This document shows, one piece after another, positions 17,831 through 26,871 of a DNA stretch of 64,000 nucleotides. Every line of letters starts with the position of its first letter. Positions within the stretch are counted from its first letter, which is position 1. A model generated the notes under the pieces. The model saw only the letters and a program-made list of their open reading frames with translations. It made no database searches and was not told where the DNA came from. Both the position numbers and the translations under genes were made by a program. Source of the DNA: Poriferisodalis sp965205175 (lineage in GTDB: Bacteria > Actinomycetota > Acidimicrobiia > Acidimicrobiales > Poriferisodalaceae); contig NZ_OZ242038.1 in the NCBI RefSeq assembly GCF_965205175.1, forward strand, positions 992,001 to 1,056,000, written 5' to 3'.

Positions 17831-18621
17831 TGGGCTTGCCGTGCGTCTTTGGCGCCGGCCTCTTGCAGCGCGCTGGCCGACTCGCCCAAGTACGCCCGCA
17901 CCACATCAGGGTGGGATCTGATCTCTTCGGGCGTGCCGGCAGCGATGATCTTGCCGAAGTCGAGCACGTAGATGAAGTCGCACACGTTCAGTACCAGCCC
18001 CATGTCGTGGTCGATCAAAAAGACCGTGATGTCGTGGTCGAGAAAGGAGCGCAGCTGGCTGCCCAGCACCTGGCTTTCGGCAGTGTCGAGTCCTGCGGCG
18101 GGCTCGTCGAGCAGTACCAGCTTGGGTTGGGACGTCAGCGCTCGGGCGACGCCCACCAGCTTGCGCTGCCCGTGCGACAGGTCGCCAGGGCTGGCAGCGC
18201 GGTGTTCGCCCAAGCCGAGCACCTCCAGCGCCCAGTCCACCTGCGGTTCGACGCCGGTCGTGCGCGACGGCCGGACGAGATCGCCCAAGAAGCTGTGCCA
18301 GCGGGGCCGTTCGGCCGCGACCAACAGGTTGTCCTCGACGCTGAGATCGTCGAAGAGCTCTAGCGACTGGAACGTGCGAGACAGCCCAGCCTGGGCACGC
18401 TCGTGCGGTTTCATGGTCAGTAGATCCGCCCCGTCGAGGAGCGCGCTGCCGGCCGACGTGGGGACGAAACCGGTGATCGCGTCGATGAACGTGGTCTTGC
18501 CGGCGCCGTTCGGCCCGATGAGTCCCACGAAGCCGCCGGTCTCCACGCTGATGCTCACAGCATCGTTGGCATGCAGCCCGCCGAAGGTGACGGTGAGGTC
18601 GCGGGTCTCGAGCAAGCTCAC
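17827..18621 (-). CDS. livG: ABC transporter ATP-binding protein, LivG type
   Basis: A 264-aa ATPase. Walker A is GPNGAGKTTFIDAITGF, the signature is LSHGQRKLV, Walker B is LVLLDEPAAGLD, and the switch His is in FLIDHDM. A C-terminal LivG-type extension follows. ATG 18621 overlaps the permease stop as ATGA and its own stop overlaps livF in the same way, so all four transporter genes are tightly coupled. Confidence 0.92.
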   Translation of the reverse strand: MSLLETRDLTVTFGGLHANDAVSISVETGGFVGLIGPNGAGKTTFIDAITGFVPTSAGSALLDGADLLTMKPHERAQAGLSRTFQSLELFDDLSVEDNLLVAAERPRWHSFLGDLVRPSRTTGVEPQVDWALEVLGLGEHRAASPGDLSHGQRKLVGVARALTSQPKLVLLDEPAAGLDTAESQVLGSQLRSFLDHDITVFLIDHDMGLVLNVCDFIYVLDFGKIIAAGTPEEIRSHPDVVRAYLGESASALQEAGAKDARQAQ

Positions 18622-21038
18622 CGCTGCACGTCTCCTGCACTGTCCGCGGCATTTCCCGAATCATCGTTGCCGGAGGCCACACTGACCTCGGTGCTGCCTG
18701 CGCTGCCGGTGCCGCGCTCTTCGGCGGCCACGGGACCCCAAGCGGGCGAATCGGGCGCAGGCACGTAGAACATCCCGCCGGTGCCGGTGGCGATCCGAAC
18801 GATGGCCTGCACCAGCGCGCGCACGTTCAAGCCGATCCACACCGCCAGCACCAGCATCCAGCCGTTGAAGTGCGCTTGGCGTGTCCAAACCAGCCATCCC
18901 AACACGAGGCTGATCGCCACCGTGGGCGCGAGCCGAACCAGCAGGCGACGCCAGTGGGCCCAGTGGGCGTAGCGTATGAAGTTGCGCAGGACTTGGTTGA
19001 CCTGCAGGTTCAGCATCGCAATGCCCTCGCCGTTCGTGATGATCGCGTTGAGGATCAGCCCGAGGGCGCCGACGGCGGTGATGTAGTCCTTGGTGACATC
19101 CGGGAAGTGATGGCTGAGGGTGTAGGCCAGAATGCCCCCGGCGGCGATCAGCGAGCCGTACACGGCGCCCGACGCCATCGAGATGCCGCCTAGGTAGGCG
19201 AAGGCCACCACCGCGATGCCGACGAAGACGTTGTAGTTCTCAAAGGAGATCGACGACAGTTTGTAAGCGGTCAGCACACCGCCGACGCCGGCCAGCGCGG
19301 CCGCGATGCCGAATCCCAGCAGCTTGTTGCGGGCCACGTCGATGCCGGCAGCCGCAGCGGCACGCTCGTTGGAGCGAATGGCCAAAAACCGCCTGCCGGT
19401 GCCGCCTCGACGCAGGTTCGTCACGGCAACAGCGCACAGCAGGACCAACACGACAGCGAACACGGCGAACTGCCAGCGGTCGGGACTGAACGTCGCTGGA
19501 TCCTGCACGCCGACATCGGCACCGAACATGCTCGGCCGGGGTACCGGATTGTTCGACTTCGCGCCCTCGCCCGACAAGAACTCGTTCTTCAGCACGAATT
19601 CCCGGATCGCGACCACGGCGGTGATGGTGACCACTGCCAGCTGCACGCCGCGAATGCGCAAGGCGGGCAGCGCGATGAGCAGGCCCGCCGCCACGGCGAT
19701 GAGCACGCCGAGCACCATGCCGATCTCGTGCGGCAGACCGGGCCCGTCGACGGTCACGAACTGGAACTCCGTTTCCTTGGTGCCGTCGGACACCAAGCGC
19801 ACCGTCATGTAGGCGGCCACGCCGCCCAGAGCCGTCTGCGCCAAGCTGATCTGGCCGAGGTAGCCGGTCAGCACCACCAGCGACAGCATCACCGGTATGG
19901 CCACCAGCGACGTGGTGAACGCCACCTCCCACGGCCCGCTGAACAGCCAGACGCCGAGCAGCGCCAGCATCAGCGGGAACGCCGCAGTGACCAGCGGGTT
20001 GCGTGTCTTGGGTGCGCGGGGCTGGCCCTTGACGCCGACGGTGCCGCGTTCGGGCACCTTGTCGCCTCGCAGATACAGGTACAGCACCACAACCGCCAGC
20101 GGGATGATCTGCCGCACGGCTTCAGCGCGCAGCAGTTCGGGCCACCAGTCCCGATTGGCGATGTTCACGAAACCCGACTGGACCATGCCCAAGCCGATGC
20201 CGCCCAAGGTGGCCAGCCACACCGACTTCAGGTTGCCCAGCAGCGCCGCTACCAGCGCGGGGATGACGAACAGCGAATAGTTGGACGGCGTGAGCGTGGC
20301 GATGCCGACATACAGCAGACCGGCGGCGCCGGCCATGAGCGACGCGAGCAGCCAGTTCAGCAGAGCCAAGCGCTGCGGTGAGTACCCGAGCAGCGTGGCG
20401 CCCTTCTCGTTCTCGTCCGCAGCCCGGGTCGCCAGGCCGAAGTGCGTGTGACGGTAGATCAGCGCCACGCCGCCGCCCATGATCAGCGCTGCGCCGAGCA
20501 CCCACACACGGTCCACGCCGATGCTGGCGCCCAGCCCGAGGAAGTTGTCGATGGAGCCGGTCGGCAGGAACCCTTGCTGGGTGCGCAGCGCGCTGCCGAA
20601 GTGCAGCTGCGCAATGGACTGGAACCACAGCATCGCCCCGACCGAGCCGATGACTTTGGCCAGCGCCGGCGAGTTGCGCAGCGGTCGGAACACCAAGTAG
20701 TGCAGCATCACGCCGAGCAGGCCCGCCATGACCATGCCCAGGAAGATGGGAACTGCTTGGTCCCAGAACACGCCTGCTTCTTCGAACCCGGTGTCGCGGA
20801 CGTTGATCCGCACGGGCAGGTTCAGCCAGTGGGTGGGCAGCGGATCGAACCACGGCAGGTAGATGTCCCCGCTCTGGCGCAGCTCGGACCACGTGTACGC
20901 CGCGTACATCGCCACGGCGCCGTGAGCGAAGTTGATCACGCCGGAGCCCTTGAAGGCAGCCACGATCCCCGAGCCGAGCATGGCGTAGAGACCGCCCGCT
21001 CCGATGCCGATCAGGATGGCGACCAGCAGGTCGCTCAT
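18618..21038 (-). CDS. fused LivH-LivM permease
   Basis: An 806-aa integral membrane protein. The first half (to about residue 320) is LivH-like: GAGGLYAMLGSGIVAAFKGSGVINFAHGA and a later GNLKSVWLATLGGIGLG. The second half is LivM-like: LTGYLGQISLAQTALGGVAAY, AIRSNERAAAAAGIDV and a further conserved loop. These are normally two proteins; here they form one chain joined by a charged loop (RGDKVPERG). A hydrophobic pair of helices and a hydrophilic Ser/Gly tail are added at the C-terminus. Confidence 0.9.
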   Translation of the reverse strand: MSDLLVAILIGIGAGGLYAMLGSGIVAAFKGSGVINFAHGAVAMYAAYTWSELRQSGDIYLPWFDPLPTHWLNLPVRINVRDTGFEEAGVFWDQAVPIFLGMVMAGLLGVMLHYLVFRPLRNSPALAKVIGSVGAMLWFQSIAQLHFGSALRTQQGFLPTGSIDNFLGLGASIGVDRVWVLGAALIMGGGVALIYRHTHFGLATRAADENEKGATLLGYSPQRLALLNWLLASLMAGAAGLLYVGIATLTPSNYSLFVIPALVAALLGNLKSVWLATLGGIGLGMVQSGFVNIANRDWWPELLRAEAVRQIIPLAVVVLYLYLRGDKVPERGTVGVKGQPRAPKTRNPLVTAAFPLMLALLGVWLFSGPWEVAFTTSLVAIPVMLSLVVLTGYLGQISLAQTALGGVAAYMTVRLVSDGTKETEFQFVTVDGPGLPHEIGMVLGVLIAVAAGLLIALPALRIRGVQLAVVTITAVVAIREFVLKNEFLSGEGAKSNNPVPRPSMFGADVGVQDPATFSPDRWQFAVFAVVLVLLCAVAVTNLRRGGTGRRFLAIRSNERAAAAAGIDVARNKLLGFGIAAALAGVGGVLTAYKLSSISFENYNVFVGIAVVAFAYLGGISMASGAVYGSLIAAGGILAYTLSHHFPDVTKDYITAVGALGLILNAIITNGEGIAMLNLQVNQVLRNFIRYAHWAHWRRLLVRLAPTVAISLVLGWLVWTRQAHFNGWMLVLAVWIGLNVRALVQAIVRIATGTGGMFYVPAPDSPAWGPVAAEERGTGSAGSTEVSVASGNDDSGNAADSAGDVQR

Positions 21039-21119
21039 CGTGGTGCGCTCACGTCGTCACGCAAGAGATTCCCCCCAAGATCAGCCCGTCCCCTCCGGTG
21101 CGCGCCCGGCCTGCCCAGA

Positions 21120-21187
21120 TGCGCACCGCCCGACCACTTGTCCGCGATCGCGCACGGCGGCGCGGGCAGTGGGTCGGGCAGTGCGCA
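21120..21187 (-). terminator. stem-loop between the binding-protein gene and the permease gene
   Basis: The arms 21120-21137 and 21169-21187 pair over about 16 of 18 positions (TGCGCAC and GCCCGACC blocks match), with a loop of about 31 nt. No T-run follows. It lies in the 167-bp gap after the binding-protein gene. Such hairpins commonly stabilise or terminate part of the message so that the binding protein is made in excess over the permease. Confidence 0.5.
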
Positions 21188-21205
21188 CTGTGCTGGTTGA
21201 CACCG

Positions 21206-22816
21206 TCAGCCGCGTGGCACCTCGGTGGCAACCGTGGCGAGCAGGTCGCGGACGTTGATCCACGTCTTGGGGTCGGCGGGATCGTGACCGAGGAACTCGT
21301 TGGCCACGAACTCCTCGCCGTTCCAAGTGAAGCTCGTGAAGTGGAATGCACAGATGGCACCCCACTCGGGCACCTTGTTGGCGCAGTCCAGCGGGGTTCC
21401 CGCAACGCGGTGCTGGTTGTCCAGCGCGCCCATGAACGCCTTGAGCGCTTGGTGATCGCTGGGGTCGCCGCCGGCTGCCATGAAGTCGCCGACAACCTGA
21501 TACGCCATCACTGCGGTGTTGAATCCCAGCCGCATGAAGGTGGACAACGGCGACTCCGGATCGCCCGCGACCAGGACGGCTTCGCGGTGGTTGACCTCCC
21601 ACTGCCAGAACGGGTGGAACTGCGCCAGCAGCGACGCGTTGTCGGGAGCGGGAGGCCCTTCGAAGCCGAAGTGCTTGCCGGTCGCCGAAGCGGCGCCGGT
21701 GACGGCATCGTCCACACAGCTGCCTGACGGCCACACTTGGTGGGGGTTGCCGGCGGCGTCGAGGGAGTCGTTGTACTCGGCGCAGTCGGCCGCGGCGATG
21801 CCGAAATGCACCGCGCCGTTGCTGCCCTCCAGGAAGTTCAGCACTTCCTGCACGATGGCGTCGTTGTCGGAGGGGTCCCCCGGCGCCTCTGGGAAGCCGC
21901 GGTACTCGACGCCTTGGGTCTGCTCGTAGTACTTGTAGAAGCGCTCCTGGGTGTCCGCCCAGCATTCTTGGCCCGGTGCGTTGTCGGAGTAGATGACGGC
22001 GATGCGATCGTGGCCGGCTTCGACCATGGCTTGGGCTGCCCCGGGGAACGCCGACACGCATGCGCCGCTCATGGCCAGCGATCCGTCGGCGACGAAGTCC
22101 GCCACAAAGATCGGCAGCGTGTCCATGACCGGGTACTGACCTGCCCACACGGGCCAGAAAATCGGACTGAAGAAGTCGATGCCCTTGACGATGATGTCGG
22201 GATCAGCCGCAACCGACTCGGTGGCGCAGGCTTGCGCCTCCGCTGGGTCGATCGCGTGCGGGCAGGCTTCCAGCGCCAGCGGCCGGCCGGGCACCCCGTT
22301 CTCGAGGTCGGCCCCGACGCCGCCGAGCGTGGAGTTGATGTACGCGATGCCGATCTGGAGTCCCTCGCGCACCTCCGGGAACGACCCGCCCGGCGAGCCT
22401 TCCAGATTCACCATGAACATCGTGATCGGTTCGCCGGTCGCTGCGAGCGGGCTGGCTTCCCCGTGGCGGACCGCACGCTCCCATTCCTCGGCGCCGTTGC
22501 CGAACACAGTGTTGTCAGCGAGCATGTCCGGCATGTCGCCGTCGGACATGGCCGGGTCGCCATCGCCGTCCGACATGCCGTTGCCGTCGTCGTCGGGCTC
22601 TTGGGAACCCACGGCCACGTCGCTGCCGCCGTCTGAGTCGCTGTCGCCCATGGCGCCGCCGTCGCCGTCGCTGCCGTCGTCGCCGCTGGTGCCTTCGGAG
22701 GCATCTGGAGTCGTGGCAGAGCTGTCGGAGTCCCCGTCGTCACTGCCGCAAGCCGCAGCGATGAGCGTGAAGGCGAACAGCAGCGCAAGCAGCTTCGCCG
22801 TCGTTGACGTTCTCAT
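21206..22816 (-). CDS. ABC transporter substrate-binding lipoprotein, LivJ-like
   Basis: A 536-aa periplasmic-binding-protein type I. The lipobox is TLIAAAC, followed by an unusually long acidic Ser/Gly/Asp linker of about 75 residues before the globular part (ITMFMVNLEG, VREGLQIGIAYINSTLGGV, AVIYSDNAPGQ). ATG 22816 follows GGAGGAG. The linker probably spaces the receptor from the membrane. It is the first gene of the liv operon and sets the ligand, which cannot be read from sequence. Confidence 0.88.
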   Translation of the reverse strand: MRTSTTAKLLALLFAFTLIAAACGSDDGDSDSSATTPDASEGTSGDDGSDGDGGAMGDSDSDGGSDVAVGSQEPDDDGNGMSDGDGDPAMSDGDMPDMLADNTVFGNGAEEWERAVRHGEASPLAATGEPITMFMVNLEGSPGGSFPEVREGLQIGIAYINSTLGGVGADLENGVPGRPLALEACPHAIDPAEAQACATESVAADPDIIVKGIDFFSPIFWPVWAGQYPVMDTLPIFVADFVADGSLAMSGACVSAFPGAAQAMVEAGHDRIAVIYSDNAPGQECWADTQERFYKYYEQTQGVEYRGFPEAPGDPSDNDAIVQEVLNFLEGSNGAVHFGIAAADCAEYNDSLDAAGNPHQVWPSGSCVDDAVTGAASATGKHFGFEGPPAPDNASLLAQFHPFWQWEVNHREAVLVAGDPESPLSTFMRLGFNTAVMAYQVVGDFMAAGGDPSDHQALKAFMGALDNQHRVAGTPLDCANKVPEWGAICAFHFTSFTWNGEEFVANEFLGHDPADPKTWINVRDLLATVATEVPRG

Positions 22817-22930
22817 GTGTGTCTCCTCCCGGATTTCGTGACGCGACACTAGACGATGAGCCGCGGTTGAGTGTCCCGGCGAAGCAGCGGCCCGCGCCGC
22901 TCGCCGGTCGCCGTTCAGCGATCCTGGCTA

Positions 22931-23602
22931 TCAGCGATCTTGGCTAGCGGACGGCCACAGCGGTTCGTCGACGGTCCAGTCCACCGGCTCGCCCCATCGC
23001 TCGCTGAACACCGACAGGTGCGCCGGCTTGCGCTGCGCCACGCCCCAGCGGCCGAGCGGGGTGCCGAGCGGGACCATGCCGTGCATCTCCCAGCGTTCCT
23101 GCGTGGGCACGCCAAGCAGTTGCTCGACCCGTTCCTGGCGCAGCTTGAGCAGCGTCGTCACCGCAGTGCCCAGGCCTTCGGCACGCGCAGCCAGGCACAG
23201 GTTCCACAGGCACGGGAACGTCGTGGTCTCGCCGCCAGGCGTGCCGAACACGAAGACCAGCACGGGCGCGTGGTGCAGGTTGTCCGCGAACCACTGCGCA
23301 GAGCTGTCGATGCGGACCGCCTGCGCCACGGCGGGGTCGCTTCGGTCGCCGGAGGCCACCTGCTGCTGGACGTGTGCGTAGCGCGTCGCGTTCAGCTCGT
23401 CGAGGCATTCTCGGTAGATGCGCTGGATCTCTGCTTTCGTGCTGGGCTCGGCGACGGTCATGAAACGGAACCGCTGCTCGTTGCCGCCGCTGGGGCCTCG
23501 CACGGCCGCGTCGAACAGCTTCGGCAGCAGCGCAGTGTCAAAGGGCTCCGGCGACAGTCGGCGCATGGCCCGGGTCGTGTAGATGGCTTCGTAAACGTCC
23601 AT
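22931..23602 (-). CDS. nitroreductase family protein
   Basis: A 223-aa FMN-dependent reductase. The N-terminus VYEAIYTTRAMRRLSPEP carries the Arg motif that binds FMN phosphate, PSGGNEQ follows, and GLGTAVTTLLKL and LLGVP are the usual later parts. Family members reduce nitro groups, quinones or enones with NAD(P)H. ATG 23602 is preferred to TTG 23611. The last 16 bp, including the stop codon, are duplicated in tandem (22915-22930 and 22931-22946). Confidence 0.88.
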   Translation of the reverse strand: MDVYEAIYTTRAMRRLSPEPFDTALLPKLFDAAVRGPSGGNEQRFRFMTVAEPSTKAEIQRIYRECLDELNATRYAHVQQQVASGDRSDPAVAQAVRIDSSAQWFADNLHHAPVLVFVFGTPGGETTTFPCLWNLCLAARAEGLGTAVTTLLKLRQERVEQLLGVPTQERWEMHGMVPLGTPLGRWGVAQRKPAHLSVFSERWGEPVDWTVDEPLWPSASQDR

Positions 23603-23663
23603 GTGCGGCAAGGTAGCGGGGGGAGCAGTATAGGTTGTCGCAGCAGTCGAACGGAGTCACGTC

Positions 23664-24194
23664 ATGGCCGAGCAGTCGTCGGAGGTCCACCCCGAGGAGA
23701 ACTACGAGGACGTCACCGCGTACGACCTCGACGCCGAGGTGGAAGAGCAGCTGCTCCTGGCGCACAACGAATGCACGTTCATCTGGGCCAACCGCGAGGG
23801 CTGGCCGGTCGGAGTCATCATGTCCTACGTCTGGCGGGACGGACGCTTCTGGCTGACGGCGTCGAGCCAGCGAGCACGCATCAGCGCGGTGCGACGAGAC
23901 CCGAGGGTGTGCATCGTGGTCACCAGCACCGGCTCGCCCATGCCGCGCAACAAGGCGATCACCTGGAAGGGCACCTGCACGGTGCGCGACGATGACGAGA
24001 CCAAGGCGTGGTTCTACCCAGCGCTGGCCGCGGCGCTTCGACCGGACGACGAAGCGGGCCAGGCCGCGTTCGTGTCGTTCCTGGACTCGCCTCGCCGGGT
24101 GATCCTCGAAGTGGCGCCGACGCAGCGCATCGGCTACGACGGGTCCAAGATGTCCAAGGCCACAGCCCGCTGGCTGTCGGCTCGCAGCAGCTGA
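23664..24194 (+). CDS. pyridoxamine 5'-phosphate oxidase-like flavin-binding protein
   Basis: A 176-aa split-barrel protein of the PNPOx / F420-dependent reductase class. Typical strands are NECTFIWANREGWPVGVIMSYV, GRFWLTASSQRARI, DPRVCIVV and AITWKGTCTV. In actinobacteria such proteins bind FMN or F420. It lies 12 bp upstream of the LLM oxidoreductase gene in the same direction, so the two may form one operon using related flavin chemistry. Confidence 0.8.
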   Translation: MAEQSSEVHPEENYEDVTAYDLDAEVEEQLLLAHNECTFIWANREGWPVGVIMSYVWRDGRFWLTASSQRARISAVRRDPRVCIVVTSTGSPMPRNKAITWKGTCTVRDDDETKAWFYPALAAALRPDDEAGQAAFVSFLDSPRRVILEVAPTQRIGYDGSKMSKATARWLSARSS

Positions 24195-24206
24195 GGAGCG
24201 GCCAGC

Positions 24207-25292
24207 ATGAAGGTCGGCATCACGCTTCCTGCTCAGTATCCGTTTGCCAGCACCGAGCAGATGCTGCCGCTCTACGAGCAGATGGGTGCCGACTCCTACT
24301 GGGCGCCCGACCACCTCTTGGGCGTGTTCCATCCGGGTCTGTGGAGCGAGATACCGCTGTCGGCGCTGGCGTCGGATCCCGATGCATTCTACGACCCGTT
24401 CGTCTACGGCGTCAAGATCGGCGCCATGACCGACAAGCCCTACGGCATCTCGGTCACGGACTCGACGCGCCGGCGGGCGATCGACCTCGCGCGCACAGCC
24501 CTGTCGCTGAACGACCTGATCCCCGGCGGCTTCATCTTGGGCATCGGCTCGGGAGAGGCAGAGAGCCTGACACCGTTCGGCTACCCCTTCGAGCGGCCGG
24601 TGGCCCTGCTGGAGGAATGCCTGATCGAGCTGCGCAGCCTGCTCGACCATGGGGTGATGCCCGATGGCCCGGGCCGGATCGGGCTGCCGCTGGAGGCGCC
24701 TGGTCGGGGCAAGCCGGCGGTGTGGGTTGCCGGGCACGGTCCGCGCATGCTCGGGCTGACCGGCCGCTACGCCGACGGCTGGATACCGGCGTGGTGGATG
24801 TCGCCTGCGGAGTACGGCCAGAAGCTGCAGGTCATCCGCGAACACGCCGAAGCGGCCGGGCGACCGACCCCGGAGGCGGCCATGCTGCCGTTCTGCCTGT
24901 TCGCGCACAGCGCCGAGCGCGCAGCAGAGATGTTCGAGGCCGAGCCGCTGGGCAAGCTCTTCGGACTCTTCGCAATGGGGTCGATGTGGGAGGCCAACGG
25001 ACTGGTCCATCCGCTGGGCAACGACTCCAAAGGCTTCATCGACGTCATCATCCACGACCTCGATGCGGACGACCTGCGCGACCTCGCGCCCACCATTCCC
25101 TTCGAGATGGTGCAGCAGGTGCTCTTCGTGGGCAATGCAACCGAGATCGGATCGCAGCTCGAGGGCTACGCCCAAGCCGGCCTCGAACACGCGGTGCTCG
25201 CCAACCTCACCGGCGTGGTCGGCGGGATGGAGGAGATCATGGCTCGCGGGGCCGAGTTCCCGGAGCTGATGTCGGTGCTGCGAGAACTCTGA
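24207..25292 (+). CDS. LLM class flavin-dependent oxidoreductase (F420 type)
   Basis: A 361-aa luciferase-like barrel. MKVGITLPAQYP starts the first strand, WAPDHLL and GISVTDSTRRRAIDLARTAL follow, then FILGIGSGEAESLTPFGYPF and VWVAGHGPRMLGLTGRYADGW. The pattern fits methylenetetrahydromethanopterin-reductase-like, F420-dependent enzymes of actinobacteria. Substrate unknown. ATG 24207 follows GAGGAG. It is convergent with the next Rieske gene. Confidence 0.88.
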   Translation: MKVGITLPAQYPFASTEQMLPLYEQMGADSYWAPDHLLGVFHPGLWSEIPLSALASDPDAFYDPFVYGVKIGAMTDKPYGISVTDSTRRRAIDLARTALSLNDLIPGGFILGIGSGEAESLTPFGYPFERPVALLEECLIELRSLLDHGVMPDGPGRIGLPLEAPGRGKPAVWVAGHGPRMLGLTGRYADGWIPAWWMSPAEYGQKLQVIREHAEAAGRPTPEAAMLPFCLFAHSAERAAEMFEAEPLGKLFGLFAMGSMWEANGLVHPLGNDSKGFIDVIIHDLDADDLRDLAPTIPFEMVQQVLFVGNATEIGSQLEGYAQAGLEHAVLANLTGVVGGMEEIMARGAEFPELMSVLREL

Positions 25293-25378
25293 TCCGCGCT
25301 GTGCCGGCTAGCCGGGCCGGCTGACTGTACTGGCCAACTGGGCCGGCAACTTGAGCAAGCCGGACGAACCGGCACCGG

Positions 25379-26599
25379 CTAGCGCTGAAACGCCACTTCC
25401 GCGCCGACGAACAGGTTGGCGAAGTCCTCGGAGGTCTCGGCGGCCACGAGGCGGTCCACCCAGCCGTGGAACCGTTGGCCGCCGGCTTCGTTGCGGCCGA
25501 ACAAGAACTCCGTCTTGGCGCCGGTCTTCACCGCGCGCTGGATGCGGTTGCCGGTGTAGTAGTCCTCGTCACGCACCACGCGCAGCAAGAACGCCTGCTG
25601 GGCTTCGATCAGTTCCGTGAGCTGCTCAGAAGGCTCGAAGGCTGCCAAGAAGTGCTGGATCGTGCGCGAGGTGTCCGGAGAGTCGCCCGGGAAGAGCGTG
25701 GAGACCATGTACATCCGGCCGCCGCCGGGAACGCCTTCGGCACCCACCTTGAACCCGGCGACGGAGGTGTGGGGGAAGATCGTCCACACCCCGGCGGTCA
25801 GCACGTCGGCGGGCCAGTCGTCGGCGTCGAGACCGTCGAGCACCAAGATCCGGTGGTCGGGCGAGGTCACCCGTTGGTGGGGCCCCCATGCGTCGTAGAT
25901 GGCCTTGTTGGAGTAGTCGGGCCCGAACGTGTCGCGGTGCAGGATCGGCAGGTGGTAGAAGTCCAGATAGCCGTCGTAGGCCACCTTCCAGTTGGGGCCG
26001 TCCACCGTCTGGCTGCCGACGTAGACGCAGCTCGCGAACTCGTGATGCTCCAGCATGGCGTCGTAGCCGCAGAGGTAGGTGTCGATGTCGAAGGGCGCGT
26101 CGGGCGTCAAGGCGCCGAAGACGATGCCGGCGCGCTCGGCCACCGGCAGCGGCGTGAGGCCGTGGCAGTCCACCTCCAGGCTGCCGAACTCGTCGCGGTC
26201 CAGGATCCCGACCAGCCGGCCCTCGTTGTCGTAGCTCCACGCGTGGTAGGGGCAGGTGAATCTGCGGGCGGTGCCCGTGCCCTCCGGTACGACGATGGAG
26301 CCGCGGTGGCTGCACATGTTCACGAACGAGCGCATCTGCCCGTCGGCGCCGCGTGACAGCAGGACCGGGACGCCTGCAACCTCCATCGCCTTGAAGCTGC
26401 GGGGCTCGGCGAGTTCGCAGGCGAAACCCAGCACTAAGGGGGTGCGCTTGAAGACGCGGTCCATCTCCAGCTGCCACCGATCCGGGTCGTAGTAGTTCGC
26501 CGCCGGCACCCGTCCGATGTCGGCGGCCAGCGGCACGGTGCCTGCGCGGGCGTGCTGCAGGGTGCGACGGGTGAGTTCGACCAACGTTGCGCTGCTCAT
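25379..26599 (-). CDS. Rieske non-heme iron oxygenase, alpha subunit (3 of 5)
   Basis: A 406-aa enzyme with Rieske ligands C96-x-H98 (MCSHRGSI) and C116-x-x-H119 (CPYHAW). The iron site is in GYLDFYHLPILHRD. The C-terminal domain (VWTIFPHTSVAGF) is unlike the 9559/26872/31036 group, so it probably has a different substrate. It is the last gene of a minus-strand cluster, 34 bp after the small 78-aa protein. No electron-transfer partner gene is nearby. Confidence 0.9.
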   Translation of the reverse strand: MSSATLVELTRRTLQHARAGTVPLAADIGRVPAANYYDPDRWQLEMDRVFKRTPLVLGFACELAEPRSFKAMEVAGVPVLLSRGADGQMRSFVNMCSHRGSIVVPEGTGTARRFTCPYHAWSYDNEGRLVGILDRDEFGSLEVDCHGLTPLPVAERAGIVFGALTPDAPFDIDTYLCGYDAMLEHHEFASCVYVGSQTVDGPNWKVAYDGYLDFYHLPILHRDTFGPDYSNKAIYDAWGPHQRVTSPDHRILVLDGLDADDWPADVLTAGVWTIFPHTSVAGFKVGAEGVPGGGRMYMVSTLFPGDSPDTSRTIQHFLAAFEPSEQLTELIEAQQAFLLRVVRDEDYYTGNRIQRAVKTGAKTEFLFGRNEAGGQRFHGWVDRLVAAETSEDFANLFVGAEVAFQR

Positions 26600-26633
26600 C
26601 TGATGCTCCTAGCGATCCATGTTCGTGGCGCGC

Positions 26634-26870
26634 TCAGCGATCCTGCGCAGATTCGGCCGCTTCGCTCACCCGATGATTGGCGACCTGCGGGCCGGCGATC
26701 CAGTTGCACATCTGCGGATCGCACTCACGCAGAGAACCGCTGATCCACTGGCCTTCGCTGCTGAAGACCCCTTGGAGCTCGCCGTCGGTCACCACGACGT
26801 CGCCGGCTTCGCCCTCATGCTGACGTTCGTACAGCGCACCGCTGAAGGGGTGGTAGAGGCCGGCGGGCAT
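26634..26870 (-). CDS. small 78-aa protein coupled to a Rieske oxygenase; unnamed domain
   Basis: I do not know a name for this family. The protein contains HPFSGALYER, DVVVTDGELQGVF and DPQMCNWIAGPQ. The same pattern (HPMSGHVYER, VAVTDLDGNLSTF, DPHLCKWVGGP) occurs as an extra segment inside the Rieske oxygenase at 31036-32703, roughly residues 284-342, which supports this being a real gene. ATG 26870 begins one base after the upstream Rieske TGA (TGAGATG), with GAGGGGG upstream, so it is translationally coupled. A subunit or chaperone-like partner for the upstream oxygenase is the simplest guess. Confidence 0.75.
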   Translation of the reverse strand: MPAGLYHPFSGALYERQHEGEAGDVVVTDGELQGVFSSEGQWISGSLRECDPQMCNWIAGPQVANHRVSEAAESAQDR

Positions 26871-26871
26871 C

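Noticed and set aside
25293..25378. GCCGGC-rich stretch between convergent genes as a terminator
   Set aside because: Only short, ambiguous stems (AGCCG-GGC-CGGCT) are present and there is no T-run; not strong enough to list.
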